A stretch of 64,000 nucleotides of DNA from Pseudomonas fluorescens (lineage in GTDB: Bacteria > Pseudomonadota > Gammaproteobacteria > Pseudomonadales > Pseudomonadaceae). Below are positions 34,343 to 42,858 of this stretch, piece after piece. Numbering within the stretch: position 1 is the first letter of the stretch; each line of letters begins with the position of its first letter. The stretch covers positions 2,852,001 to 2,916,000 of the forward strand of contig LR782234.1 in NCBI GenBank assembly GCA_902825215.1, in the 5' to 3' direction. Position numbers and translations under genes: made by a program. The notes beneath the pieces are model-generated. The model searched no databases, was not told the DNA's origin, and saw only the letters and a list, made by a program, of their open reading frames with translations.

Positions 34343-35550
34343 GTAACATCCAAGCCAAACTGCTGATCGTCGATGATCTGCCGGAAAATCTGCTGGCACT
34401 CGAAGCGCTGATCAAGCGCGAAGACCGCACGGTCTACAAAGCCCTGTCAGCGGATGAGGCGTTGTCGTTGCTGCTGCAACACGAGTTCGCCATGGCCATT
34501 CTCGATGTGCAGATGCCGGGGATGAACGGCTTCGAACTCGCCGAATTGATGCGCGGTACCGAGAAAACCAAGAACATCCCGATCATCTTCGTCAGCGCCG
34601 CCGGCCGTGAACTGAACTACGCGTTCAAAGGCTACGAGAGCGGGGCGGTAGACTTTCTGCACAAACCGCTGGATATCCATGCGGTGAAAAGCAAGGTCAA
34701 CGTGTTCGTCGATCTGTATCGCCAAAGCAAAGCGTTGAAGCAACAGCTCGAAGCGCTCGAGCAGGCCCGTCGCGAACAGGAAGCGTTGCTGCAACAACTG
34801 CAAAGTACTCAGGCCGACCTCGAGCAGGCCGTGCGTATGCGCGATGACTTCATGTCGATCGTCGCCCACGAAGTGCGCACGCCGCTGAACGGTCTGATCC
34901 TCGAAACCCAGCTGCGCAAAATGCACCTGGCCCGCGACAACGCTTCGGCGTTCACCCTCGACAAGATGCACGCCATGGTCGACCGCGATGAGCGGCAGAT
35001 CAAAAGCCTGATTCGCCTGATCGAAGACATGCTCGACGTGTCGCGTATTCGTACCGGCAAGTTGTCGATCCGCCCGAGCCGTTTCGATCTGGTGCAACTG
35101 GTGAGCAATCTGTTGCAGAACTTCGCGCAGCAGATCGAGGCCGCCGAGACCGAAGTGTCGTTGACCGTATTCGGCCCCGTGGAAGGTCACTGGGACGAGT
35201 TCCGTATCGAGCAAGTGGTCTCGAACCTGCTGACCAATGCCTTGCGTTATGGCGGCCGCAGCCCGATTCAGGTGCGCGTCTACCGTGAGGGCGAGGAAGC
35301 GCGAATCGAGGTCCAGGACCACGGCATCGGCATCAGCAAAGAGAACCAGAAACGCATTTTCCAACAGTTCGAACGGGTTTCCGCCAAGACGGTAGTGGCC
35401 GGGCTCGGGCTGGGTCTGTTCATTTCCGAGCAGATCGTCGCCGCCCATGGCGGCTCCATCGTCGTCGAAAGTGAAATCAACGAAGGCGCCCTGTTTCGCG
35501 TTTGTCTGCCAATCCAGGAAAACGGCATATCCGACGCAACCTCTGATTGA
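34336..35550 (+). CDS. Receiver-histidine kinase hybrid (REC-HisKA-HATPase)
   Basis: A 404-residue cytoplasmic protein. The N-terminal receiver has Asp57 in ILDVQMPGMNG. A coiled coil rich in Gln/Glu (about 130-170) leads to HisKA with His178 in IVAHEVRTPLN. The ATPase domain has the N-box VVSNLLTNALRYGG, DHGIGIS and GLGLGLFISEQ. There is no membrane segment. With the input at the receiver, this protein is probably driven by phosphotransfer from the upstream three-receiver hybrid. It overlaps the CheB-like gene by seven bases and is followed after 44 bases by a single receiver. Confidence 0.92.
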   Translation: MLSNIQAKLLIVDDLPENLLALEALIKREDRTVYKALSADEALSLLLQHEFAMAILDVQMPGMNGFELAELMRGTEKTKNIPIIFVSAAGRELNYAFKGYESGAVDFLHKPLDIHAVKSKVNVFVDLYRQSKALKQQLEALEQARREQEALLQQLQSTQADLEQAVRMRDDFMSIVAHEVRTPLNGLILETQLRKMHLARDNASAFTLDKMHAMVDRDERQIKSLIRLIEDMLDVSRIRTGKLSIRPSRFDLVQLVSNLLQNFAQQIEAAETEVSLTVFGPVEGHWDEFRIEQVVSNLLTNALRYGGRSPIQVRVYREGEEARIEVQDHGIGISKENQKRIFQQFERVSAKTVVAGLGLGLFISEQIVAAHGGSIVVESEINEGALFRVCLPIQENGISDATSD

Positions 35551-35594
35551 CCGTACGGTCGTATCAGCAGCTATTGACCGAACAAAGGCTTCCC

Positions 35595-35972
35595 ATGAGC
35601 GTAGATGCACAAGATGTAGTACTCGTCGTCGAAGACGAACCGGTTATCTTGATGGTTCTGACAGATTATCTGTCGGGGCAGGGCTATCGCGTGTTGCAGG
35701 CGGAAAACGGTGAGCAGGCGTTCGAAATTCTGGCGAGCAAGCCGCACCTGGACATGCTGATCACTGACTTTCGTTTGCCGGGCGGAATTTCCGGCGTGCA
35801 GATTGCCGAGCCCGCCGTCAAACTGCGCCCGGATCTGAAAGTGATCTTCATCAGTGGTTATCCGCAGGAAATCCGCGAGACCGGTAGCCCGATCACCAAC
35901 AAGGCTCCCATTCTGGAGAAACCCTTCGATCTGGACGTACTGCAGGAAAAGATTCAGGAATTGCTGGCCTGA
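35595..35972 (+). CDS. Single-domain response regulator
   Basis: A 125-residue receiver with VVEDEP, phospho-acceptor Asp58 (MLITDFRLPGG) and ILEKPF with the conserved Lys. No output domain is present. It is the last gene of the plus-strand signalling operon that starts with the CHASE3 kinase and is probably phosphorylated by the REC-kinase just upstream. ATG 35595 follows AAGG; an earlier frame start lies inside the kinase gene. It faces a convergent hybrid kinase across a 36-base gap with a GC-rich hairpin. Confidence 0.9.
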   Translation: MSVDAQDVVLVVEDEPVILMVLTDYLSGQGYRVLQAENGEQAFEILASKPHLDMLITDFRLPGGISGVQIAEPAVKLRPDLKVIFISGYPQEIRETGSPITNKAPILEKPFDLDVLQEKIQELLA

Positions 35973-35978
35973 CTGCCT

Positions 35979-35996
35979 GGCCCGCTTGCGCGGGCC
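35979..35996. terminator. Hairpin between convergent signalling genes
   Basis: GGCCCGC-TTGC-GCGGGCC is a perfect 7-base-pair stem with a 4-base loop, placed in the 36-base gap between two convergent stops. There is no long T-run, so termination strength is uncertain. It may serve both strands. Confidence 0.6.
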
Positions 35997-36008
35997 GTGG
36001 ATTGCCAG

Positions 36009-37679
36009 TCAGTTCTTGATCATCTCGCGCACCTTGGCGGTGAGCAGATCAAAGGTGAACGGCTTGGTGATCATCTGCATGCCGGAATCGAGGAATCCGC
36101 CGCGCACTGCGGCGTGCTCGGCGTAACCGGTGATGAACAGCACTTTCAGACCGGGCCGGTACTGGCGGCCGACTTCCGCCAGTTGCCGGCCATTCATGCC
36201 CGGCAAACCGACGTCGCTGATCAGCAGATCGATGCGCTGCGTCGAATTGAGGAACGGCAGCGCTGTGTCGGCGTCGCCTGCCTCAACGTAGGCATAACCC
36301 AGCTCGCTGAGCACAGCACAGACCAGAACGCGCACCGCTGGATCATCCTCGACGATCAGTACGGTTTCGCCATCCAGCGCATCCGGCGATTGCTCAACGT
36401 CTTTATCGTCGCTGACCATCTCTTCACCGCGAAAGCGCGGCAGGTAGAGTTTTACCGTGGTGCCTTGATCGATTTCGCTTTCGATCGAAACATGGCCGCG
36501 CGACTGCTTGCTGAACCCGTAAATCATTGACAGGCCCAAGCCTGTGCCCTGGCCGATCGGTTTGGTGGTGAAGAAGGGATCGAACGCGCGGCTCATGACA
36601 CTTTGCGGCATGCCGCAGCCGTTATCGGTGACGCTGAGCATCACGTAATCGCCGGGTTCGAGATTGCTGTAGGCCTCGGTGAAATCGCGATGCAGCACCT
36701 GATTGCTGGTCTCGACCAGCAGTTTGCCGCCGTCGGGCATGGCGTCACGGGCGTTGATCACCAGGTTGAGCAGGGCGCTTTCCAGTTGATTGGGATCGGC
36801 TTCGGCGATCCAGAGGTTTTCATCCAGACGCATCTCCAGATGAATGCTTTCATTGAGGCTGCGCTGCAACAACTCGCCCATCGACAGCACCAGGGTGTTC
36901 ATCTGTACGGCTTTGGAGTCCAGCGACTGGCGACGCGAAAAAGCCAGCAGACGATGGGTCAGGCCGGCAGCGCGGTTGGCTGAGGTCACGCCCAGATCGA
37001 TCAGGCTGTCGAGATCTTCGGTTCGCCCACGGGCCAAGCGCCGACGGATCAATTCGAGGCTGCCGATGATCCCGGTGAGCATGTTGTTGAAGTCGTGCGC
37101 GATGCCGCCGGTGAGCTGGCCGACGGCCTCCATTTTTTGCGACTGGCGCAACGCTTCTTCGTTGTGGCGCAGTTGCGCGGTGCGCTCTTCGACCTGTTGC
37201 TCGAGGGTTTCGAGGGTCGATTGCAGGCGTCGTTCGCTTTCGCTCAGGTCAATCAGGCGATCGCGCGCTTCGTATTGTCGTCGTCGCCCGCGCAATGCGG
37301 CGGAGACCATACTGACCAGCGTCACCGGATGAAAAGGGCGTTCAAGGAAACTCACGTTACCGAGCAGATCGCTCAGGCGCGACGAGGGGTCTTGCTCCTG
37401 TCCGCCGTGGTGGGTCAGCAGAATGATCGGCAGATCCGACCACGCCGGTTGCTGCTCCAGCCAGGCGAACAGCGTTTCCATTTCCGGCCCGCGCAGTGCC
37501 TCGGCGGCAACCAGCAGCAAACCTGCACCCAGGTCCAGTTGTGTACACAACTCACCGAGAGCGGGGGTGACGACGCCGCCGTAACCGGCCTCATTGAGTA
37601 TCTTCAGCGCAATCTGACTGTCGCGACCCAGGGGCGCCAGAATCAGCGCCCGTTCGGCCAGTGGCACCTCGAGATTCAC
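36009..37679 (-). CDS. Hybrid histidine kinase with degenerate N-terminal receiver
   Basis: A 556-residue cytoplasmic kinase. The N-terminal 125 residues look like a receiver but lack the acceptor Asp (LLLVAAEAL in its place). A coiled coil (about 140-180) precedes the HisKA box MEAVGQLTGGIAHDFNNMLTGI. The ATPase domain has NLVINARDAMPDGG and GTGLGLSMIYGF. A C-terminal receiver carries LLISDVGLPGMNG and ITKPF. The gene directly follows the KaiC-like gene, whose end it overlaps by four bases, so the two are probably coupled. The degenerate receiver may bind the KaiC-like protein rather than take phosphate; that is speculation. Confidence 0.9.
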   Translation of the reverse strand: MNLEVPLAERALILAPLGRDSQIALKILNEAGYGGVVTPALGELCTQLDLGAGLLLVAAEALRGPEMETLFAWLEQQPAWSDLPIILLTHHGGQEQDPSSRLSDLLGNVSFLERPFHPVTLVSMVSAALRGRRRQYEARDRLIDLSESERRLQSTLETLEQQVEERTAQLRHNEEALRQSQKMEAVGQLTGGIAHDFNNMLTGIIGSLELIRRRLARGRTEDLDSLIDLGVTSANRAAGLTHRLLAFSRRQSLDSKAVQMNTLVLSMGELLQRSLNESIHLEMRLDENLWIAEADPNQLESALLNLVINARDAMPDGGKLLVETSNQVLHRDFTEAYSNLEPGDYVMLSVTDNGCGMPQSVMSRAFDPFFTTKPIGQGTGLGLSMIYGFSKQSRGHVSIESEIDQGTTVKLYLPRFRGEEMVSDDKDVEQSPDALDGETVLIVEDDPAVRVLVCAVLSELGYAYVEAGDADTALPFLNSTQRIDLLISDVGLPGMNGRQLAEVGRQYRPGLKVLFITGYAEHAAVRGGFLDSGMQMITKPFTFDLLTAKVREMIKN

Positions 37680-39178
37680 AAGCTGTCTTCCTGAAGCAGC
37701 GGATTGTTCGCGCCGAGGTAAGTTGGGACGCCACGCAGCACGCCTTGAAACGCTTCCAGCGGTTCACCGATGGTCATGCCGACTTTCGAGATCCGGAATT
37801 CACGAATGGTCGATTCGTGGCTGCCGGTGCGTTTCTTGATGATGGAAATCGCGCGGCGGACTTTGCCCAGCGCTTCGAAATAACGCAGCAGCACCACCGT
37901 GTCAGCCAGATAGGTGATGTCGACCGGCGCTTGCATGTCGCCGACCAGACCATGCTGGGCGACGGTCATGAACGTCGCCGCGCCTTTACGGTTCAGGTAC
38001 AGCAACAGTTCATGCATGTGCAGGACCAGCGCGTTCTCTTCGGGCATGGCAGCCTGATAGCCGTTGATGCTGTCGATCACCACTGTCTTGATTTCGCGCT
38101 CGTCGACGCAACGCCGTACGCGATGGGAGAACTCGCCCGGCGACAGTTCGGCAGCGTCCACCTGTTCGATCAGCAGATTGCCGGTGGCCTGCAGCGCCTT
38201 GAGATCGATACCGATGTTCTTCATCCGTTCATGCAGCAAGCCGAGTTCTTCGTCGAAGATAAACAGCGCAGCCTTTTCACCGCGCCCGACAGCGGCTGCG
38301 GCGAAGATCATCGAGATCAGCGACTTGCCGGTACCGGAAGGACCAAGGATCAAAGTGCTGGAGCCGGTCTCGATGCCACCGCCGAGCAGCGCGTCCATTT
38401 CCTTGATGCCGCTGGACAGCTGCAATCGCGCGTACTCGCCACGGTGTTCGGCCGCTACCAGCCGCGGGAACACATGCACGCCGTCACCCATGATGGTGAA
38501 ATCATGGAACCCGCCGCGATACTTCTGTCCGCGGTATTTGACCACCCGCACGCGTCGCCGCTCGGCGCCGTAGGTCGGCGTCAGTTCCTCAAGGCGAATC
38601 ACCCCGTGAGCAACGCTGTGCACGGTTTTATCGAGGGATTCGGTTGTCAGGTCGTCAAGCAGCACCACGGTTGCGTTATAGCGCACGAAATAATGCTTGA
38701 TGGCCAGGATCTGCCGGCGGTAACGCAGGGAGCTTTGCGCCAGCAAGCGGATCTCGGAGAGGCTGTCGAGCACCACGCGGGTCGGCTTGAAGCGCTCGAC
38801 CGCTTCGAAAATCTGCTTGGTCGCCTCGCCCAGTTCCAGGTCGGAGGAGTACAGCAGACTTTGCTGATGCTCGGCGTTGAGCAGGCTTTCCGGCGGCGTC
38901 AGCTCGAAGATTTCAATGTTTTCGTCCAGCGTCCAGCCGTGGGACAGCGCGCCTTGGCGCAGTTCGTGCTCGGTTTCCGAGAGCGTGATGTACAACGAGC
39001 GCTCGCCGGCTTTCGCGCCGGCCAGGAGAAAATGCAAAGCGACCGTGGTTTTGCCGGTTCCGGGTTCACCCTCCAGCAGAAACACATGACCGCGAGACAA
39101 GCCACCGGCCAGGATGTCATCCAGACCCGCAATGCCGGTAGCGGCTTTCGCACTGATCAACTCGTTAGAAGTAGACAA
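37676..39178 (-). CDS. KaiC-like double RecA-domain ATPase
   Basis: A product of about 500 residues with two KaiC/RecA domains. CI has Walker A GEPGTGKTT and CII has GPSGTGKS; CII also has FDEELG with the paired acidic residues, while CI has SET at the equivalent place. At the CII phosphorylation loop of cyanobacterial KaiC (Ser431/Thr432) the aligned residues here are Thr-Tyr (VDITYLADTVVLLRYFE). No kaiA or kaiB is nearby. KaiC-like proteins of non-cyanobacteria usually act with kinases in stress signalling. It is coupled to a hybrid kinase downstream. TTG 39178 is favoured because GAGGA lies six bases upstream; ATG 39193 and 39214 are alternatives without an SD. Confidence 0.88.
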   Translation of the reverse strand: MSTSNELISAKAATGIAGLDDILAGGLSRGHVFLLEGEPGTGKTTVALHFLLAGAKAGERSLYITLSETEHELRQGALSHGWTLDENIEIFELTPPESLLNAEHQQSLLYSSDLELGEATKQIFEAVERFKPTRVVLDSLSEIRLLAQSSLRYRRQILAIKHYFVRYNATVVLLDDLTTESLDKTVHSVAHGVIRLEELTPTYGAERRRVRVVKYRGQKYRGGFHDFTIMGDGVHVFPRLVAAEHRGEYARLQLSSGIKEMDALLGGGIETGSSTLILGPSGTGKSLISMIFAAAAVGRGEKAALFIFDEELGLLHERMKNIGIDLKALQATGNLLIEQVDAAELSPGEFSHRVRRCVDEREIKTVVIDSINGYQAAMPEENALVLHMHELLLYLNRKGAATFMTVAQHGLVGDMQAPVDITYLADTVVLLRYFEALGKVRRAISIIKKRTGSHESTIREFRISKVGMTIGEPLEAFQGVLRGVPTYLGANNPLLQEDSL

Positions 39179-39301
39179 ATAATGTCCTCTCATGACTAAG
39201 GGAAGCGCGACCATTGATGCATTGGGTCGGCCTGAATTACTTGACCTTAAGCCGTGATGGCAGTTCCGCTTATTGTTTGCGGATGTTGCGGGTTCTTAGG
39301 C

Positions 39302-40357
39302 TCAGAGACCCTGTTGCAACGCCGGATCATCAGGGTTCAGCTGTTCGAGTTGCGCGAGCAGAATCTGCACATTTTGCAGCTGGCCGCTTTCTTTCCAGTA
39401 ATTGATCAGCAAAACCCGGGCCTTGCGGTCGGCGGGATGGCGCTGAACGATTTCCTGCAATTGTTTTTGGGCCGCCTCCAGTTCTTCTGCGCTGTGCAGC
39501 GTGGTCGCGAGGTCGTAGCGGTAATCCTTGTTGTCCGGTTCCAGCTCGACGGCTTTGGACAAACCCAGCAGGGCGTATTCACGCTGGCCGTGGTGCAGCA
39601 ACCACAAGCCCAGGGCATGTTGCAGATAGGCCGAATCAGGCTGGGCCTTGAGTTGCCGGGCCAGTAATTGCCGGGCCGCGTCGCTCTGGCCCTGACGATC
39701 CAGGACATCGATCTGCATGACCAGCGCCGGCAGATTGCCCGGCTCCAGACGCAGCGAGTTTTCCAGAGCGACTTGCGCTTGCTTGAGTTCGGCGTTGTGA
39801 ATGTGCAGCCGCGCCAATTGCGCGTAGTTGGCGGCACTTTCCGGTTGTGCCTTGAGTGTTTGCTCCCAACCGTCGATGGCTTGCTGCAGCGGCGCGAAAT
39901 ACAGCCCCAGCTCGTCCGGCGTCAGGCCGAGGAGGGCGTTGATAGCGGCAAAACGCACATTCTGATCGGCATCGTCGAGCATCGGCCCCAACAGCAGGCT
40001 GCGTTGCCCGCCCGGGACCAGCCCGACCACGCTCTTGATGGCGGCCAGGCGTACTTCCGGAGCTTCGTTCTGCAGGTCGGTATCCGCCAGTTTCAGCGCC
40101 TGTGGGCTCGGGTAGTTGGGCAGCTCGCCGTGCAGCCATACGCGGCGTTTGACCGAAATGTCCGGGCGGCCCAGTTGCTGATACAACTGGCGTGCCGCGC
40201 CCGGTTCACCGGTGCGCGCGGCGTTCAGTGCTTCGCTGTAACCGTGCTTGATCGCATCGGGGATCACCGGGGCGGTGCTACGTAGCGAAACCCAGGCCAC
40301 GATGACGATAAGCACCAGGCCGAGGCTGATATACAGATAGCGGCGAGACTGAGGCAT
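39302..40357 (-). CDS. Membrane-anchored TPR-repeat protein
   Basis: A 351-residue protein with one N-terminal membrane helix (YLYISLGLVLIVIVAWVSL) and a periplasmic part. Helical repeats with a HEAT-like character occur at about 75-135 (VRLAAIKSVVGLV, VRFAAINALLGL). TPR repeats follow (NYAQLARLHIHNAELKQAQVALENSLRLEPGN, YLQHALGLWLLHHGQREYALLGLSKAVELEPDN and others). It probably scaffolds a periplasmic complex; partners are unknown. A related architecture is used in cytochrome c assembly (CcmH/NrfG-like), but no cyt c genes are nearby. ATG 40357 starts directly before the helix. Confidence 0.8.
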   Translation of the reverse strand: MPQSRRYLYISLGLVLIVIVAWVSLRSTAPVIPDAIKHGYSEALNAARTGEPGAARQLYQQLGRPDISVKRRVWLHGELPNYPSPQALKLADTDLQNEAPEVRLAAIKSVVGLVPGGQRSLLLGPMLDDADQNVRFAAINALLGLTPDELGLYFAPLQQAIDGWEQTLKAQPESAANYAQLARLHIHNAELKQAQVALENSLRLEPGNLPALVMQIDVLDRQGQSDAARQLLARQLKAQPDSAYLQHALGLWLLHHGQREYALLGLSKAVELEPDNKDYRYDLATTLHSAEELEAAQKQLQEIVQRHPADRKARVLLINYWKESGQLQNVQILLAQLEQLNPDDPALQQGL

Positions 40358-40516
40358 GCAGGTTTCCGAAACAGGCGTTGTTGAGCAGAGCGGCAAGCTT
40401 CGGTCAGCACGGGCGATCAGTCAAACCCTCTACATGCGAATCGTCCTACGAGCTGCGTCGGCTCAGTTGAGCACCAAGCCGGCGATGCAGTGTCTACGCT
40501 TGCAGGAGTCGTTTCG

Positions 40517-42664
40517 TTGAGTATGCCCATGCAAGCCCTGTTCAATTACTTCAAGGCCGTGATTCATCCCGGCCAGGCCGTTCTGCTGTTTGCCCTGCGT
40601 ACCATTGCGGCGGGCTTACTGACGTTGTATCTGGCGTTCGTGTTCGACCTCGACCAGCCCAAGTGGTCGATCATGGCGGTGGTCATCGTCAGTCAGCCCT
40701 TGGCCGGGATGGCGCTGGCGCGCAGCTTCGGCCAGGTGATCGGTACGACCCTCGGTGCGGCTGTCGCCGTGCTGATCATGGCCATTTTTCCCCAGGCGCC
40801 ATTGCCCTTTATCACCACTCTCGCGCTGTGGCTGGCACTGTGCACCGCCGGTGGCACGCTGCTGCGCTACACCAGTTCACAAGCATTCGTGCTCAGTGGT
40901 TACACCGCGGTGGTCGTCGCGCTGCTGGCGATTCCGGATCCGGACGGGACATTTTTACTGGCGGTAACTCGCGTGACTGAAACCCTGCTGGCCGTGGCAT
41001 GCGTGTGCGTAGTCAGCTTGTTGACGGCGCGACCGCAAGCCGTGGCCAAGGGTTATTTCGCCAAGGTCGATCAGGTGATCAAACTGGCGGCCAGGCATGC
41101 CGCGGCAGTGCTGCGCACCGAAGAAAGCGAAGAAGATTTTCAGCGACGCCAGCAGCAATTGCTTGGGGAAATCAGCGCGCTGGAGGGATTGCGTCGTCAT
41201 CTGTACTTCGATGCGCCGCGTTTGCGCAGTGCCAACAATCTGGTGCTGCTGCTCGGCAATCAACTGACGCTGCTGACCTCACGACTCACCGCATTACGGC
41301 ACCAGCGAGAACTGCTCACCGAGCGCTGGGAGGGTGATCTGCCGCTGGAGGTGCAGCGCTTGCGCAGTGAAGAACTGGCACTTTTCGACGAATTGGCCGA
41401 GCAGGGGCGCTCGTTGTCCGGCGAGCGCCGTCAGCATTTCTTCACCCTGCAGCAGCAATTCGAAGGGCTGGCGTACGAGGCTGAGCAACTGACCGAAAAC
41501 ATGAGCGCGACCCTGCGTTCGCTGGCCTGGGCGTTACGCTGGGAACAGGCGCGGCTGCTGCAGCAACTGGAACAGATCCTGGAACTGAGCGATGCGATCC
41601 AGGAGGGGCGTGAGGCCAGCGTGCTCTATCGCGCTCAGGTCAGCCCCCTGCATCTGGATTTCACCCTGGCTTCGATGAATGCGGTTCGCGCCTTTACGGC
41701 ATTGCTGGTGGCCGGATTGATCTGGATCGAAACCGCCTGGGACGGCGCACGCGGCGGAATGATTCTGGTGGGGATTCTGTGTTCGCTCATGGCAACGTTT
41801 CCGCGACCGCTGATGGCTGCGCAGAGTTACGCCCGCGGCCTCGGTCTGGCGCTGGTGGTCTCGGCGCTCTATCAGTTCATGCTGGTGCCGGCGATCAGTG
41901 ATTTCGAGCCGTTGGCCTTGATGCTCGCGCCGCTGCTGTATGTCATCGCGATCGGACTGGCGAACCCGGCGACGACGGGCATTGCCATGGGCCTGGGGTT
42001 GTCGAGCTTTTTGATGATCGGTCCGCAGAACGTCGGCACCGGCCAGAATACTGCGATTCAGTGGTTCGAATTTGCGGGTGCCTACGTCAGCGCGGCAATG
42101 CTGGCGCTGCTGGTCTATGCGTTGATTTTTCCGTTCCGCCCGGCATTGCGCTTGCGCCGCTTGTATAACGAAGCGCGTGAGCAGGTGTATGCGCTGAGCA
42201 AAACTGCGCCGACCGGTGAAGAACAGTTCGCCTTCGAAAGCCGTATGGTCGATCGCCTGACCAGCATGCTCGGTCTGCTGCCTGCGGCGAACACCCGGGC
42301 CATGCAACAACTGTATGAAGTCAGCCTGGCGTGCGTGGCGCTGGGTGTGGCGATGCATCAGTTGCGCCAGCAAGCGCAAAACAATGCCTTGCTCAGTGAT
42401 GCATTCAGTCAGCATCTGGCGTCTGCCCTGCGCAAGACCGGGCGTTTTGTCGCCGGGCGCGAGGAGGTGCAACTGGCCTCATTGCTGACGACGTTACGTG
42501 CATTGGGCGATGAACTGGACGATCTGCATGTCGCCAGCCATGAACATCTGTGGTCGGTATTTCGTATGCGCGTAGCCCTTTTGATTATCGTGTCATTCCT
42601 GCAGCGTCACGGTGAATTCATCGAACGCTCGATTCCGGAAGGAGAGCCGGCCCTTGCCCATTGA
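40517..42664 (+). CDS. FUSC-family inner-membrane efflux protein (AaeB-like)
   Basis: A protein of about 715 residues with two membrane bundles of roughly six helices each (about 20-180 and 390-540). A long cytoplasmic helical region separates them and another follows, the typical FUSC layout. DQPKWSIMAVVIVSQPLAGMALARSFGQVIGTTLGA is the conserved N-terminal block. Family members such as AaeB export aromatic carboxylates with a HlyD-type adaptor. It is first of three tightly packed genes (FUSC, DUF1656, HlyD). AGGAG at 40504-40508 is eight bases before TTG 40517; ATG 40523 and 40529 are further away. Confidence 0.9.
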   Translation: MSMPMQALFNYFKAVIHPGQAVLLFALRTIAAGLLTLYLAFVFDLDQPKWSIMAVVIVSQPLAGMALARSFGQVIGTTLGAAVAVLIMAIFPQAPLPFITTLALWLALCTAGGTLLRYTSSQAFVLSGYTAVVVALLAIPDPDGTFLLAVTRVTETLLAVACVCVVSLLTARPQAVAKGYFAKVDQVIKLAARHAAAVLRTEESEEDFQRRQQQLLGEISALEGLRRHLYFDAPRLRSANNLVLLLGNQLTLLTSRLTALRHQRELLTERWEGDLPLEVQRLRSEELALFDELAEQGRSLSGERRQHFFTLQQQFEGLAYEAEQLTENMSATLRSLAWALRWEQARLLQQLEQILELSDAIQEGREASVLYRAQVSPLHLDFTLASMNAVRAFTALLVAGLIWIETAWDGARGGMILVGILCSLMATFPRPLMAAQSYARGLGLALVVSALYQFMLVPAISDFEPLALMLAPLLYVIAIGLANPATTGIAMGLGLSSFLMIGPQNVGTGQNTAIQWFEFAGAYVSAAMLALLVYALIFPFRPALRLRRLYNEAREQVYALSKTAPTGEEQFAFESRMVDRLTSMLGLLPAANTRAMQQLYEVSLACVALGVAMHQLRQQAQNNALLSDAFSQHLASALRKTGRFVAGREEVQLASLLTTLRALGDELDDLHVASHEHLWSVFRMRVALLIIVSFLQRHGEFIERSIPEGEPALAH

Positions 42665-42854
42665 TTTTGAAATTGGCGGTGTCTATCTGCCGCCCATTGC
42701 CCAGGCGTTGTTGTTGGCCATACCGATATTCGTGGTACTGGACTGGGGCCTGCGCCGCCTCGGCGTGCTGCGTCTGGTCTGGCACGAAGCGCTGTTTGAA
42801 GGCGCCTTGTATGCGTGCGTTTGTGCGACGCTGATTCTGTTGATGGGAGCCTGA
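42654..42854 (+). CDS. DUF1656 small membrane protein (AaeX-like)
   Basis: A 66-residue protein with two membrane helices (PIAQALLLAIPIFVVLDWGL and LYACVCATLILLMGA). The N-terminal IDFEIGGVYLPP motif is that of DUF1656, the constant small partner of FUSC/HlyD exporters. It begins inside the end of the FUSC gene: AAGGAG is well placed for TTG 42654, giving MPIDFEIGG, while the upstream in-frame ATG would add an unrelated stretch. Its precise role in the exporter is unknown. Confidence 0.85.
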   Translation: MPIDFEIGGVYLPPIAQALLLAIPIFVVLDWGLRRLGVLRLVWHEALFEGALYACVCATLILLMGA

Positions 42855-42858
42855 TGCC

